Assembly: GCA_900074885.1 (NCBI GenBank)
Contig: FJUW01000002.1
Location: forward strand, 124,001 to 188,000
DNA from: Rhynchosporium graminicola
Taxonomy: Eukaryota > Ascomycota > Leotiomycetes > Helotiales > Ploettnerulaceae
Direction: 5' to 3'
Length of the DNA: 64,000 nt
Shown: positions 1-12,961 of the stretch, piece by piece
How the letters are laid out: every line of letters begins with the position of its first letter
Numbering within the stretch: position 1 is the stretch's first letter
Made by a program: the position numbers and the translations under genes
Notes under the pieces: model-generated
What the model saw: the letters and a program-made list of their open reading frames with translations, nothing else
What the model was told of the DNA's origin: nothing
Databases searched by the model: none

Positions 1-15
1 TGAGCAATTCTCTAG

Positions 16-198
16 CTTCACTGGCCGGTTGAAGGGAACCAAGGGGGCAGCTTACTTGTCCCTGAAATTGAATCAATTGATACGGCTCGCAATTTACTCC
101 AAAAGCTACCTTGGACACATTTGGGCGTCTCTGACACCACAGGTAACGACTGGCTGGATGTCTCAAGCCCACAGTTCCAGATGTACTCCCGCCTCTAG
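16..198 (+). CDS. 3' terminal exon of an unidentified gene entering from the left edge (partial)
   Basis: Reading frame 1 is open from a possible splice acceptor (ctctag, ending at 15) to a TAG at 196-198. The 60 residues include stretches that read like ordinary protein, such as VPEIESIDTARNLLQKLPW and GNDWLDVSSPQF. The protein ends in Ser-Arg-Leu, which matches a type 1 peroxisomal targeting signal, but with only the last exon visible this may be chance. The family is not recognised. The overlapping frame starting at 29 has no better support. An alternative is that the frame is merely open by chance in gene-poor DNA. Confidence 0.4.
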   Translation, partial: LHWPVEGNQGGSLLVPEIESIDTARNLLQKLPWTHLGVSDTTGNDWLDVSSPQFQMYSRL

Positions 199-1650
199 CA
201 ACGCCATCGTGCTTCAGCCCACTACGGGCCATACATTGTCCACTCTCACTTGACAGTCCCGATATCAGCTAGCCGATTCTTTCCTGGCTTTAAAACCACG
301 GAGCGTTGGAAAGCCGTTTCTAGCTTCGGCCTTTGTTGTCCTTCTGGAAGATCAAAGGTTGCTAAGGTGCAGCTCGAATTACAGGTGTGTGCGTGGAAAT
401 AGGTAGCACTCCTCTACACTGCAAGTGCTCTGCACTGTACGGACAAGTGTGAGCGGTCCAAACTCCGAACATCAAACGGTAGACGCGAAGTTCATCGAAA
501 TCCCAAACTCAGGCGTCAATGGATTTTCACGCTGTTTCGTCTGGCGGGACGATCAATCAACAACACCCTCGCCGCGCGCGAGCCTCTAAAATTTACGGAT
601 CGAAAGTCAAACGACTCTCCCACAGAGCTCCGTCGTTGAACGACATAAACTGCCGCCATCATCAACAGTGATCCTGTAAGATTAACGCCGAGATCGTCGC
701 CGTTGTAAAGCATAAGATGGCCGCATGCAACAGCCCTGTCGGTAGTTCGTCCAATTTGCTCGATTCCAAACCTGGTAGGGATGTCGCGTCCGCACAGGGA
801 CCAAGCTGTCATGAACAATCAAACCGAACCTCAGCGTGAATATACCTTGTCAATACGCTTCCATAATAAATAACGAACTCGAGCTCTGTATATTGTCTGA
901 TGTTTGCCAGGATGAGTGGCGGGATGATGATAGCAGTATCATGCGTACCATTCCCGTCTGAGCAGCGCAAACGGGCAGAGCGTTTGTAATTCATGCGTTG
1001 AACTGGGGATGCTCCCGAACATGACATGAGGAGGCGAGGCCGCCGTGAGCTCTTTCATCCTATCGGCTCTGCACAATATTCGTGCTAAGGTAGGGCAGGT
1101 TGAAATGGTCTTTCAAAATACTTTTAAATGGCCTACAAGCGAATACGTACCTCAGTTGAAGATTAACATTCTGTTGGACTAAACTTCATCTACTTCCGTT
1201 ATTTTGTGACTTACGTTCTTCAACGCCATGGTCACGAGAAGTCAGGACAATCAATTGCCCCGAGGAGCATCTCATGCCTGCCAATCCGCTTCATGAGATG
1301 GCTCGGAGAATTCGGCATCGGATGACATACCGTTTGCGGCATGCCAGATCTATCTGGAACAACAGCAAGCTCGTGCACTGCGGGCAGAACCGCCTCGCGA
1401 CTTCATCAGACGAACGACCAGTCGTAATTTAAGAAGAGGTGAGGTGGGGATGACAGGGTGGGTCAATGACAATGACCGCGGTACGGTGCGGTGCCTCGGG
1501 TAGAAGCGAACGTGCCAACGCCCCTTACAACAACAACAACAACAACAACAAGAGAAATGGATCTTGATCGGGATGTGGATATGAAATAAGAAATTGACGA
1601 TTTGAGTGTCAGGTCCCAACACCTACTCGAAATAGTCGTCGGTGCGGTGC
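199..1650. other. Gene-free stretch with an AAC microsatellite
   Basis: No frame here looks coding; the open frames are short, lack ATG starts or lie opposite one another. A (AAC)8-type microsatellite lies at 1528-1551. Bases 199-500 may include the 3' UTR of the gene at the left edge. Confidence 0.5.
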
Positions 1651-1929
1651 GCCTTCTGTTGCGCTCAGCCGCTTACAGTCGGTGAAAGCAAGTGTCCCGG
1701 CAAATTTTCCTCACCAAAAATCGCTCGGAAATTCGGAAGAGTAGTAAATAAGTCCGCAACACTTTATCTTAAATTTCGATACTTAGATTATCAGTAGCCG
1801 ATTCTACTATTAGATAAGTTTTAAGGTAAAAGAGTAGTAGTTTTACCAAGGTCAGAATCTATGTTTTATAGGCAGATTTTACCGGGACATTTGCTTTCAC
1901 CGTCTGTTGGCCAGAGCGCAACAGAAGGC
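1651..1929. mobile_element. MITE-like element with about 55-bp terminal inverted repeats
   Basis: The left end (1651-1705) and the reverse complement of the right end (1876-1929) share GCCTTCTGTTGCGCTC, then GGTGAAAGCAA, then TGTCCCGG, separated by short diverged or indel segments. The 279-bp element has no coding capacity, and its core is AT-rich with several agtagtag-like words. That structure (short, non-coding, long TIRs) is what a miniature inverted-repeat transposable element looks like. No clear target-site duplication is visible (left flank ggtgc, right flank taacc), so the copy may be old or the boundaries slightly off. No transposase lies nearby, so it would depend on one elsewhere. 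A simple hairpin-forming inverted duplication is the alternative. Confidence 0.6.
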
Positions 1930-2586
1930 TAACCAACTATCACACCAGATAATGAGCACATAGGTAAGAAAGACCCAGAGAGAGGGATTGGCCTGAGTGA
2001 GCACAGTGCCTTGTCAAATTCCTAATACCAGGACCTGGCGGGCATTATTGATGACTCTGAGCAATCGATTATTGGAATGCTATCCAGCTACTGACTGGTA
2101 CTATTGAATCCCGGACCATGATGGACAAGTTAGACAGTCGTGCATGCTGCCTGCACCTTGCTCGATATGATAATCGTAATAAGCACAGGGCTGGTGGCCT
2201 GCTGCGAGGCCTGCAACTGAAAAAATTGAGACCCACTTGAGCCTCGTGGCCGAGATCTCGGAATCTCTACTTAAGAATAGGGGGTTCAGAGCAGCTAGTT
2301 CTTATCACTCGGATTCCATCTGATCTCCTGTTGAGCATCCGAAGCTCAAGATAGCATACTTTGTTTTGAAGCTATATCTCCTCAGGATCTCCAGCTCTCA
2401 ATATTTTCAAAGCAAAAAATACCCCTACAGCGTCACTTTTCGTCATCTCTTGGTGAGAACAGACTCCCCACTGAGCCGTGCTTTATGCCTTTTCATTTCA
2501 ATATAGCCGTACTTCGCCAGCCACCGTGGCGCCATCAGCAGGGTATTGTTCAAATTAAGATGGAGAATACATGAACAATACTTCAT

Positions 2587-2995
2587 TCACATCGTTCCCA
2601 TCATCGCAAGGTTTTGCAACTTTGCAATCCCAAAAGCAAGGTTCTCGAAGTGAGCCCGGGGGACAAACCCCGCCAGTGCATCCTCTTCAAGCAGCTTCAT
2701 CAGTTTTATAATCTCCAGTGATTCAGTCATTTCGAGTAGCGTGAGTCCAGATATCGATGTAGCAGAATCTTCAACAAAGCGGACTCCGGGATACCTGATG
2801 GACATGGTGCCTCCTAAAGCGAAAGGGTTTGTTGCTCTAATGCGGACCTTATATTTTCCGGTGGATTCAATCCCACATACTCCGTGCCACAGACTTCAGG
2901 ACGTGGTGTTACCCACCGTGAGCGAAAGTGGGTCCCCGCAGTTCATAGGTAGTATGCGAGCATGTATTAACAGCACCCCGTCTCAAACGACAATC
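2587..2995 (-). pseudogene. Decayed reading frame, about 130 codons with one internal stop
   Basis: On the minus strand one frame runs from about 2995 to a stop at 2587, interrupted by a single TGA near 2922. Both sides read like protein in the same frame: NCGDPLSLTVGN before the stop and YKVRIRATNPFALGG, RYPGVRFVEDSATSI and VPRAHFENLAFGIAKLQNL after it. I do not recognise the family. The internal stop and the lack of flanking exons suggest a gene remnant; an unrecognised tiny intron over the stop is less likely. A plus-strand frame over the same bases starts only at GTG and looks like a shadow. Confidence 0.3.
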
Positions 2996-3331
2996 CAAAT
3001 TAAGGGCTTATATGGACAAACACGGTTGCAAGCCGACCGGCTACGCGTTTATTACAGGACATGTCAGCGTGACGCGAGGAGCATCGAATGCATTGAGCGC
3101 CGCGCGGAACTAGAGACACGTCTTACTCGCAAGCGACCCAACGCGCCAGGAGAAAAAAAAAAGGAAGGCATGAACTTGGCTCATTTGATCCGGAGAATTT
3201 CCTTTGACACGAGCCTCTCGGTGATTAGTTAGATAATATAGTTCCGATCGGCATCAAGTCTCAATTGATGAAGAACATCCGATCTTTCCAGAATGAATCC
3301 GGTGGGCAATCAAACTCTATCTCAGGGTCAT

Positions 3332-3841
3332 TTATTGAGTGAGCGAGTGTCGTCGCATGGCAGGGTGGTAAGCACACATGTCTGCAACCCAGCAAACTTC
3401 ACAGGCGATCTTGCCAACGAACCCATCGACTTCAAACCCCGTGAACTTGGCTGAGGGGACATCTCGTCCAAGGTACTGGTTCGCACAGGGCGCACGCAAG
3501 CCTGAAGCTGCGGCGTCGATCGTACAGTATTGCTGTGGAAGCGAAGCAGGCACCCTAGTTCCTGGTCAACGGTTGACGATCATCAAAAGAGTCTGATGCT
3601 ACTCCAGAGCTTGGCGGTAGTACCTGGCTGACAGGTGTGCATGACAATAGCAGTTATCCATGTCGATATCGGAGTAGATCTGAACATCATGATCCAAGCA
3701 CCTCGGCCAAAGGACGTCTAACTCCAAGTTATACGCGTCAGGCAAGGTGTTCATGCTATGTGACTTATTTGAGGGCCAAGAAGGGTTCAAACGATAAATG
3801 TTACTACATGAGCACCGACCACGCTGTTGCGTAATTCTCAT
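3332..3841 (-). pseudogene. Possible remnant of a Cys-rich protein gene
   Basis: Two minus-strand open stretches (3841-3599 and about 3568-3332) are Cys-rich and protein-like, for example LELDVLWPRCLDHDV and GFVGKIACEVCWVADMC. Neither has an ATG that yields a full protein and I could not join them with convincing splice sites. They lie just upstream of the decayed frame at 2587-2995 on the same strand, so they could be pieces of one dead gene or separate noise. No family assigned. Confidence 0.15.
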
Positions 3842-6800
3842 TTCCTGCTTTTAGTACGCGTGATGGATGTGGAATGGACAGCACTACCGTTAGTTATTTA
3901 TCGGTTACGAATCGATAATCGTCATGGGACCGCAACGCCTTTTCCTTCTAACCTCAACCACTCTCAACTTAGTTGGAGCCTCAAAAAAGTGGAAGATTTA
4001 TGAATCCAATACATCAGCTATCTGCTGCAGGTAGCGGCCGAGCCGGCGAAGGACATGAGTGTGTCAGCCACTCTACGGAGTAACTTTCACGATGTGTGGG
4101 GACTGCTACATGGCTGACATTACCTCCAGCCCTGTGAGAAAGCTTTGTCATATAAAGTCTTACACAGCGTCCTTGGAAGTTGGAATGTAATAGGAAATTT
4201 TCTTTGACTCGCGTTTGACTTTCTTGGTTCAACCCTCGAATGCTACCTGTACGCAATTAATTTCACCGTATATCTCATTTCGGAAAGTATTTACTTTTTC
4301 AAAGGAATCGTTTTCATACTCTTCTATTTTCTGGTTTGATGCCGTTACATCATCATTTTGCTCATAGCAGTTGCTCAGATTGCACGCACTGAAATCTACA
4401 CATTATTGCATTCAGATCACTAGACGGAACAAGTTCATTCTGTCCCTCGTAAACTGACCACTCAGGGTGTTGTAAAGATTCTGACCCATGTTCCAAATCA
4501 GCAGATGATCAATCTCAATCATGCATCTGAAGTGAAGATCTTGGGTTAAATTAGCGTGTATCGCCAAGACACTTCCCCCAAATCGTAATCTTTACGATAG
4601 CGTAGGTCTTTCGAAATCAGAGCGACTCTATAGCTGCCATTCTCTCTAGTGCCTTGGGAGAGCCTGGCATATACTACACCCGCACAGCAGACGCCAATCC
4701 TCGTACAGCATTAAGCAACTTTGGTAAAAGCCTGCTTTCCGTCCACATTACGGGCAATAGTTTACTTTGGTCCACACATACGGACATTCATGACAAGCGA
4801 AAGTGCCAATAGTCAGACCTAGCTCTACTACCTCAAGGAATCAGAAGTCCCCTAGCCTTCGAAATTGATTCGTACTTGAACAGATCTAGAGAATGATCTC
4901 TACCTAGCCCGAGCTCGTCCTTTATTCCTAAGCAAGTAATGTCTGTAGCGAGAATAACCGGATCCAAGCCAAACCGTAGTGCCACGCGAACACTAGTCTA
5001 AATCCTTTGTCACGATGATATGCTGCCGCCCTACCATCCAACCGCGAAAAGTGGATGAATAGTCGCATCAACCGCCAAATGTGCACCTCCACCTCTAGAT
5101 GTGGCTTGAGAATCAACGCGGTTGGGATGGAAATCTTGGCTTTGACCAGTCTTCACTTTTCTGTGACACCTGCCACACAACACTTGCATCAATAGACTGC
5201 CGCGCTACGGTCATGCAAAGCCATACACAGCACATTACAACCTCTAAGCCTCATGGGGCATACCTTGTCATTAAGATCCCACAGATGATTATCAATCGCC
5301 TTCGCAGATAATATTCGGTAGTGAAGCAAGTACTTCCCAATTCGGCTTTCACCCAAATTAATATACACGCGGTAAAATATCCGACTCCGAAATCCTTTCT
5401 CTCGTGCGTACAGCTTAGGCATGATCAGATCCTCCCTATTTTCCTTCTTCCCTATTGCCCAATTGCCGAGTCTCTTCGGCGCTCTGGCATCCTAGCTCGC
5501 ACTTATCAGCTGCAACTCACTCGATGAAGTTTTTCATGATGCAGGATCTACGGCTTGTATTGCTGTGTTCGGAGGTAATTCCGAGAAAGTTCGATAATGA
5601 AGGCTCGATAAATCAAATCCTTGATCAAGATACCAACGGGTCATGTACTATGCCAATCCAATCATGGCAAGCACGCGCTAAAAAATTTTTTTTTTTTTTT
5701 TACAACCAGCCGTCTTCCTCGACGTAAAGTCTCAGAATACCTTCAAGCTCAATACTCGTGTTTGTCGGTTATCGTCCTGCTTCCCTGTGATCTGTCCTTC
5801 TCTACAAGAGAAACCTCCGAGAACTAAGGCCTGGGAATTGGTACATTCGCCTATAAGTTGTACGGTACGAGCGCTCAAGGCCGGTGGGTGTTAGATTGAT
5901 CAATAGTGTCGGCATCTATGTGGAGGAAACATTCTCGAGGGCTAAAACTACAGATGTGGCCCGCAGTCTTATCTGCATTCTAAATATCGAGCATAGATTT
6001 TGACAAGTCCAAACGAATTGCTTCCTCAGCTACTTCCTCGCCATGTCTCGACATCTTCTGCCTTTGCTCAAAAAGGGAAAATTATTGATCTATGATTCGC
6101 TGGTGCCTTATCGACCTATCCGTGATTTTCCCAGCTCACGCACCCAGAGTAGCTGATCGGATGACTGACTTACTGTACGTGAACAGAGCATGTGCGTTAT
6201 CCAAGTCTGCTCACTTCCCCGCGTACGTTCTACCTTTGTTCTTAGCGAGAATGGTTAAGTATCCTAGACAGCGATCTCAAGCCACTGCACGTATGAGCAC
6301 GGAATACCATACCAAGGCAACGACGGCCTTGGGTTAGTTGCAGCTGACCGTTTGTCCATGAATCTAAAGGAAAGATACAGCCATTATTCAAGCACTAAAC
6401 TACGCATTTTTCACTGCAAACACACCCTTCTAGCGAGCCAAGCACTTGTCATGGTTTTGGACCCTATAATTAAATACCTTTCGTTCAAGTCATCCCGTTC
6501 GGGGAGGGGACTTCGTGCTCGGGGGAGGGAGCTACTAGTTTGCTTTTGACGAGTAGCATTGATACCAATCAACCGCCAATCCACTGCATGTGGAGATTTC
6601 CCTCACCCGGAGACATATGTCGTAGTTTTCTTTCTTTCTCTTGCATAGGGACGAGCGGACATGCGGCTGAACGAACACTAGGACCGGATACATTCTCGAA
6701 GCTAGACAGATCCACTGCTAGTGTTTGCCAGACTTCGCTTGAAATCACCTTCTTTAGGTAAGTGTATCTGCTCAACTAAATAATTGTTTGATATGCGGCA

Positions 6801-9553
6801 AAGCCCACCTTCATTCTTGAGACTTGCCGTTGTGCTGTGACTCTAGCTATTCAAGACAAAGGGTACATTATTCTCAAATCAGCATGTCTTGCAGATACAC
6901 AACACAATAGCAACACGAGTCAAGTTATGCCAAGGGCGTTAAATTGCTGCGACATCAGTCTCACGATAACGCATAGCTGGGTCATGTGTTGTGCTATGTT
7001 GCGTCGTCTGGTAACGTGATGTGTCGTATTGTGTCCTCCAGGTATTGTGTCCTCCAAGTATTGTGTTGACCAAATAAGCAAGTTACACATTCTTCCACCC
7101 CAAAAAAAACCAGGCGTGGTGCACATACGTCTATTATAAGTAAATAAGCAAATCACATGTACATTGTGATACATCATCATTTAACGTAAGCCAAGTGTGT
7201 ATATCCACGAAAAGATCCCCGACCCGAGTTCAAAACCCCCGCTCCCGAGTCCAAATCCATGTCAAAATCATTCGGAAGTTATTTAGAGGATTTACCCCGT
7301 AGAATCCCATGACGGGAGGATGAAACAAATTATTCAAAGTCTTCATCATCATTATACCTCCGTGACCCTGTGAATGATCGATGGACTACGGGGCGGCAAA
7401 GGAAAGAAAAGATATCCTCCGATCAAAACAAACGTTTCTCGCTTAGTGTGGCGCGAAGAATGCGAGACATGTGGAAATATGGATGACGGAAATATGATGC
7501 TGTTGTGTTGGTCTGTGCAGTGAGATACGATAGGTCGGATCGAAGCGGAGCCCTTTAGGAGGGTTTTTTGGCCCTGAAAAGTCTTGATTTTGAGCCAAGG
7601 TCCCCGAAGCCTTTGTTCCTGAATCTGCTAAAAGTTCTCCTAGTGGTGACTTGAGCGAGAAATATCATCACCAGAATGCTTACTTCTGATGGATGGCAAG
7701 CGGTGGCGAAGCTGACGGAAGATTTGCGTTTCAATCGCAATAGTGTTCTATTTTGTTTTTAATATGTTGCATGATGAGGAGTGCTGCATCAATATCATAG
7801 ACGTAATCTCAGACTCAATTCAACATTTCCGTCCATGGATTTGCTGCATGGAAGCTTTTACCGGCGACGATGTATTAACTTTTGTTGATGGCAAATATCA
7901 TGTTTCAGATCTTCATTCTTTTTTCTTACCTCTCGATTAAGCAGATAGGACACATCAGGAGCACGTGGGTTACCACGAGCGGTGTACCCCATACCGCAAT
8001 CACGTTTGTGTCAGAACTGAAATTGAACACCACTTTAAATGAATGTTCAACGCTACCCTCCCAACGGTGACTCGAAACATTCCTGTGTCGCACAGAAAGC
8101 TCCGTATATGTACATACGGTGGCATCGTTCCTAGCTCCGGATAGGTACATGTGAGCATGAGCGGCGGATCCGAGGACATTTCATCTCCTGCGTCAAGGAG
8201 TGCTTCACTTAAGGCGGTATGGTTACTTGATTCTACTGTGGCTCACGAACTTCTCTATTACTCACGCTTACTTGCATACATGTTCAAACTCAGGCAACAG
8301 TTCACAAGAAAAGCTCCGAAGCACTATGTATATATGCTTCTCGGTAGTACCTAATTTGATTAGCTATTATCATTTACAGATCCCTTCAGTAGCTTTTACC
8401 TAATACTAGAGGCTATTTTACTATCCAATATAGATGCTTTTAAATATATCTACCTTTTTAATTACCTTAAGAGATGCTCACTGGTGAAGTCCTGCTTTCC
8501 TATCATCCTTCCGTAGCATGACACACGTGATACAAGAATACGGTGTCGGAAGTCACCGAAATCATTGCACCCGCCAGCCCAAAGAACGGCAGCTCACATC
8601 ACATCGACATCCCTTATCCATTCAATTTAGGTAGCATAGCATGAACGATCATTGTCGGAGCCAAGGCTGCAGGACGCCGATCTGTCTGCCTGATTCCGAG
8701 GGAGGAAATCAAATGATTGTACGAGAAGACTGATAGATGTTCGGAGCGGCAACTTGCATGCATATGCTGTGTTGCGCCTCTTCCGTGCTGCATGCTGTAA
8801 AAGGCTGCGTGCGTGAACTGGAGGGGTTAGGGTTTGAGATGTGTGACTGGCGGTGAGGTGATGATTATTAGATACCTACTTGGATGAGACGTAGGTCAAC
8901 AATGAAAGTTTATGGGTCGAAATAAGCGAGGTGCTCATGACAGGTACTGTAAGAAAGAGGAACTTTGCAGGGCTGTAGTGTTCGCATGAGGAGGCATTCA
9001 GAGATCACATCGGCATTGAAAGCTCGAGTCCTAAAGAGAAAACTCCAGCGCGTTGTCGCGTTACCTGGAAAAAGTGGCCGACCTAGATTTCAGGTACACC
9101 CCGCAATACAAAACTCGTCCAAACAGCTGTAGCAACGCCACGACCATATTCCAAGACTTTGACTTGCAAGTGAATCCAAATTCACGAAATTGATTTTGCA
9201 ATTAGGTATTGTCAGCTGCGCCAAAGTTGGCCACTTCTTCCTGACATCGATAGTCCGCCCAGGATGAAAGGAGCGGCATGTGTCCAAGTTCCACATAAAG
9301 AGTCTTCAGGTGATTGATGGCATTTAGTTACATTGCATACATGCGGTACGACGAATCCAGCCGCCGTGAAACCGCATCTCGGCCTCGAGATCCGACAAGG
9401 AAGCCAATGAAACCGCCCACTTCCTCTCCTACGCTGTGCTGAAACCCATGAACATGACATACGTGATCAAAAAGACAGGGAATTGAGTGACAGCGTATAC
9501 AGAAGCTGTGATCACAATACATCTGGGTTTTCTATATGATCATGATAGATCAT
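3842..9553. other. 5.7-kb gene-poor stretch
   Basis: No gene model could be supported on either strand: open frames are short, have poor codon character and no consistent splice sites. Visible structure is limited to a poly-T run near 5687-5700, a 16-bp tandem repeat at 7026-7067 and an AT-rich patch around 8400-8470. It may hold diverged transposon debris, but nothing is recognisable. Confidence 0.5.
7026..7067. repeat. 16-bp tandem repeat, 2.6 copies
   Basis: The unit GTATTGTGTCCTCCA(G/A) occurs at 7026-7041 and 7042-7057, followed by a partial third copy (GTATTGTGTT). The bases just upstream are also TG-rich with related words, so this is a small local duplication. Confidence 0.8.
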
Positions 9554-12500
9554 TCACAATCGGCTTTCAATACCAGCAAATTTTTGCTCCCCAGGCCAGT
9601 GGACCCCGGGCCAGACGTGTTGCATCGCTTCCCATATGTGCCTGGAAGCCGAGTCAGTACTGGAAATTACAAGAGAGGCTGAGGTACACACCTGACGTGA
9701 ATGATCTCTAAGCCATCCTTGACTTCTTGTGGAAGATCTTTGGCACTGACATGCCGTTAGCCTTCGGGAAGATCAACGGATGCACTGCATACTTACTCTT
9801 TCTTGTTTTGGGCAGGAAGCAGAACGGTCTTGACACCAGCACGAAGAGCACCAATGAGTTTCTCCTTAATACCCCCTACGGCAGTAACACGGCCACGAAG
9901 AGAGATTTCGCCCTAATATGTGTCAACTAGGGCCCAGAGATCGACCGGGTCCAACTTACGGTCATAGCCATCGTAGGAGGGACGGCCTTGCCAGAAAACA
10001 AGGAGATTAGTGCAATGGTATGCGCCATTCCGGCTGAGGGCCCATCCTATAAGAATTTAGAAAGCGACAGGAAGTAACAAGGGCAAGCAAGCATACCTTC
10101 GGAATGGCGCCTGACGGGCAATGGACATGGATGCTACGATTCTTCATGATGTTTTCCGAGGGATCAGCTGTCAAGCCAAGCTCGTACGCATGGGCCTTGA
10201 CCCAGCTCAGTGCTACTTCAACACTCTCCTTAAGTACATCTCCCAGCTTGCCCGTGAGCTGCACGCTACCGCTACCAGGCATGTCGGCGACTTCGATGAA
10301 AAGTATGCTCCCGTTGCCACCCGAACTGTAGGCCACGAGACCGGTAACGATCCCAGGTCGACTAATGGTTTTCGTTAGCATTCACTGAGCCACAATGTAC
10401 GCTCGGAGGTTTTCTATCTCCTGTCTCGCATTCGAGTGGTTCCCCACGTTATGGATGCACGACATCGTTTGACAGAAAGTCAGGGCTGATCGGATGAAGT
10501 ACCTTGTCTTTTCAGCGATTTCCTCATCATACTTTTCGATTCCAAGGATATCCTCAATATCTTCGACAGACAGCTGAGGTTTATAATTCTCTGCCAAAAG
10601 ATATCAGCATTAAATGGGTTTTCGCAATAGAGGTCTTACCAGCGTGATCAGCATCCTTAGCTTCGGCATACTCCACCGCCTTTGCACGACAGACCGATCC
10701 TATCTCTCTTTCAAGATTTCTTACACCGGACTCTCGAGTGTATGACTCTATGATCTTGGACACGACATCGCTGTTGAACTCGACCTGTCCATCCCCAAGA
10801 CCATCTATGCAGCGTTAGCAGCTGTTAGTCAATCGACATGGACGGCAACTCACTTGTCCGGACTTGCTTCGGAATAAGATGCTGAAGAGCGATATGTCGC
10901 TTTTCAAGAGTGGTGTAGCCTGATAGGGAGATTGTTTCCATACGATCCAAAAGTGGGGGAGGGATTGTGTCAAGACTATTCGCGGTTGCAATAAAGATAA
11001 CCTTGCTGAGATCGATCGGAATATTGACGTAATGGTCTGTGAAGGTGTGATTCTGCTCGGGGTCTAGGACTTCTAGCATGGCCGCACTTGGATCCCCGTG
11101 GAAGTTTGAAGTGCTGTATGAAAGGATCAGCGTTGTGTCAATACAGTGAATGTGCTACTCACCCAACTTTGTCAATCTCATCAAGAAGGAAAACTGGATT
11201 TGATGTTCCAACTTTTTTGAGACCTTGGACAATCAAACCTGGCATTGCCGCAACGTATGTTCGACGGTGACCCCTAATTTCTGCTTCATCACGCACACCT
11301 CCGAGAGAGATGCGGTGGAATTTTCGACCCAAAGCTGTAGCAACTGATTTGGCGAGACTCGTCTTCCCAACACCTGGAGGACCAACCAAAAGCAAGATAG
11401 GTGATTTGTCGACCATCTTTTTGCTTTTGAGGATTTCCAACCTCGCCTCTGCCTTATCTTCTTCTGCCTTTGCAATTTGAGCATTGACATCTTCATTGAT
11501 AGACTGCTTGAGCTTGAGGACAGCCAAGTACTCAAGGAGGCGTTTCTTCACTTTGTCAAGGCCATAGTGATCGTCATCCAGCTGCTTCCTGGCTATACGT
11601 GGGGTCAGCAATTGCATGTTCAGACTTTTCTTAGAAAGGGGTAAAGCGATGTCTCAGGGAAATCTGGTGACATTATGAGTAATGTCATAAGAAAATCTTG
11701 GGGTATTGGAAATAAGAGAAGAAAGCAGGGTTCCCCATTTCATACCTCTGGTCAATGTCTCTACGCCTAGATGATCTTCCGTCATAGCAGTCCACGGAAT
11801 TTCTGTCAGATTTTCCAGGTAATTTCGAGTAACTTGATACTCAGCTTGAGCAGGCGACATCTTCTTTAAACGCTTGAGTTCTCGGTCGGCAACCTTTGCA
11901 GCCTCTGGTGTCATTTTGGCAGCATCAATCTTCTTCTTCAGCTCTTCCATCTCATTTGGTTCCTGATCGTCTTCTCCGGGCCCTCCTGAGCCCAGTCCTT
12001 GAGGCACAAAACCGGCATTACCAGGCCTCCGTGCTCTCTGATTATTGATCCGGTTCATCTGGTCCAGATCAATATTTGCCGGAAAACTCGTGCTCGTGAA
12101 GGTGGTAATGCTAACATTATTTTTGATGTTCCCAACTTGGCGCTGAAGTAACTCGATTGCTTTCTCAAGACGGTCCTTCACATCAAGAGCTGCTAGAACC
12201 TCTAGCTTTTCTTCGGAGGAGGCCTCCACAATATTTGCCATGAAGTCTGCTAAGATACCCGCATCTGGCAGACTTTTTCTTGCAATGTATAATTCAAGCC
12301 GCCGGGCAAGGACCGGTGATAATCCTGCGGGTGTAGATGTCCGGCGAAGGAGTGAGGAGAGTCGGACTAGAGTAAGAAGCTCGCGAGAGAGTTGCTTCAA
12401 ATGAGCGAACAGGGCTTGCATTGCGACATCTTCTGCCGATATCACTGGTACAGATTAGTTAAATCTACGACAAAAATGAAACGTCTTACTGTCATCATAT

Positions 12501-12961
12501 TCATATGTAACCCCTGCCTCGAAAAACGGTCGTTCCTGTGTGATTCTGTCTATTCGTACCCGAGCTATTCCCTCTACTAGCAAAGCAAACTCCCCCGTAC
12601 CCCGCCCCTCAACGCCTGATATCTTCGCAGCTACTCCATAACCAAATAGGTCATCCTTTGTAGCATTTCCTGGGTTTATATCGGGACGCTGTTTCGGTGA
12701 TGTGCTCCGGTCGTCGCCCGCTATCATTTTACGGCCATGACTCGAAAGATATGGCGAGCCCAGAGGCACACATGCGATATGGACATTTTCGAGCCTCTGA
12801 TTTGGTGTCTTCGAGGCGGCGCGACTGTAGACGTTCGACATTAGGGCCGGAATATCAGCTCGATTGCCAGCAACCGGAATTCTTAGGACGATGCCGGGCA
12901 GGAGGACGGTATCTTTGGCCAAAGGGATAACGGGAAGCGTAATCGTTGTGATAGGCGCCAT
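9554..12961 (-). CDS. Peroxisomal Lon protease homologue 2 (ATP-dependent serine protease)
   Basis: AAA+ Lon protease that degrades misfolded or oxidised proteins in the peroxisomal matrix. I derive 11 exons: 12961-12490, 12444-11746, 11592-11163, 11113-10854, 10804-10640, 10590-10503, 10361-10097, 10046-9960, 9912-9797, 9745-9692, 9641-9554; these give 907 aa. Visible parts: N-terminal substrate-recognition domain, a long helical linker, Walker A GPPGVGKT (about 461-468), Walker B VFLLDEID (about 525-532), and the protease domain with catalytic Ser797 in DGPSAGM and Lys840 in GGIKEK, 43 residues apart as in bacterial Lon. The protein ends in Ser-Arg-Leu, a PTS1, and has no mitochondrial presequence, so it is the peroxisomal and not the mitochondrial (Pim1) paralogue. 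Start: first ATG, followed directly by the conserved N-domain ([15 protein letters not shown]). Confidence 0.95.

Noticed and set aside
2741..3232. 163-codon plus-strand frame
   Set aside because: It starts only at GTG, has no recognisable motif and overlaps a more protein-like (though broken) minus-strand frame.
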